This document shows, one piece after another, positions 20,723 through 20,739 of a DNA stretch of 20,739 nt. The stretch is from IMG/VR virus record IMGVR_UViG_3300050014_001138, positions 1-20,739 of that record; one strand, written 5' to 3'. Position 1 is the stretch's first letter, and every line of letters starts with the position of its first letter. Position numbers and translations under genes: made by a program. This DNA is from a virus. The notes under the pieces are model-generated. The model was given only the letters and a program-made list of their open reading frames with translations, was not told where the DNA came from and did not search any database.

Positions 20723-20739
20723 AATATATATTTTATAGC

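Noticed and set aside
1-20739. tRNA genes, CRISPR arrays, integrase or attachment sites
   Set aside because: No clover-leaf sequence, no regularly spaced repeats and no recombinase motifs were seen; the repeats present are inside genes or promoter-like.

Overview
The window looks like part of a large, AT-rich, T4-type myovirus genome. The T4-like order terminase large subunit, tail sheath, tail tube is kept on the minus strand, followed by tail-assembly and tape-measure genes. A-rich leaders in place of clear Shine-Dalgarno sites, together with the gene content, suggest a Bacteroidota host. That host guess is an inference; nothing in the window proves it.

Layout. (1) 1-4468, plus strand: the 3' part of an acidic Pro/Glu-rich gene that appears to continue through a programmed -1 frameshift (A AAA AAA heptamer at 963-969 plus a downstream stem), a terminator, then three closely packed genes of unknown, probably virion, function. 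The first of these carries a pentapeptide-like beta-helix, and the other two share a short motif. (2) 4478-7439, minus strand: thymidylate synthase, a small one-helix membrane protein, a GIY-YIG homing endonuclease and a family-2-like glycosyltransferase. (3) 7562-9014, plus strand: an unknown 205-aa protein, a 46-aa acidic mini-protein and a stand-alone ligase catalytic domain, expressed from two copies of one promoter-like element. (4) 9011-20722, minus strand, read right to left: a Vsr-like homing endonuclease, the C-terminal piece of the terminase fused to the C-terminal piece of a split intein, sheath, tube, a gp26-like/tail-chaperone pair, an HNH endonuclease and the tape measure.

The most striking object is at the right edge. 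The terminase gene is broken inside its Walker A motif. The piece in this window begins with about 146 residues of intein (block B, block F and the C-terminal ...SHN, but no block A and no Cys1), directly followed by the rest of the ATPase and the nuclease. A free-standing Vsr-like endonuclease gene sits immediately upstream and overlaps it by 17 nt. This is the 'fractured gene' arrangement, with an unusually early split point: only a short N-intein, on an upstream gene outside the window, should be missing. Protein trans-splicing would be required to make an active packaging motor.

Three homing endonucleases of different nuclease classes (Vsr-like, GIY-YIG, HNH) lie within 15.5 kb. No tRNA, rRNA, CRISPR array or integrase was seen, and no gene-free stretch exceeds 300 bases.
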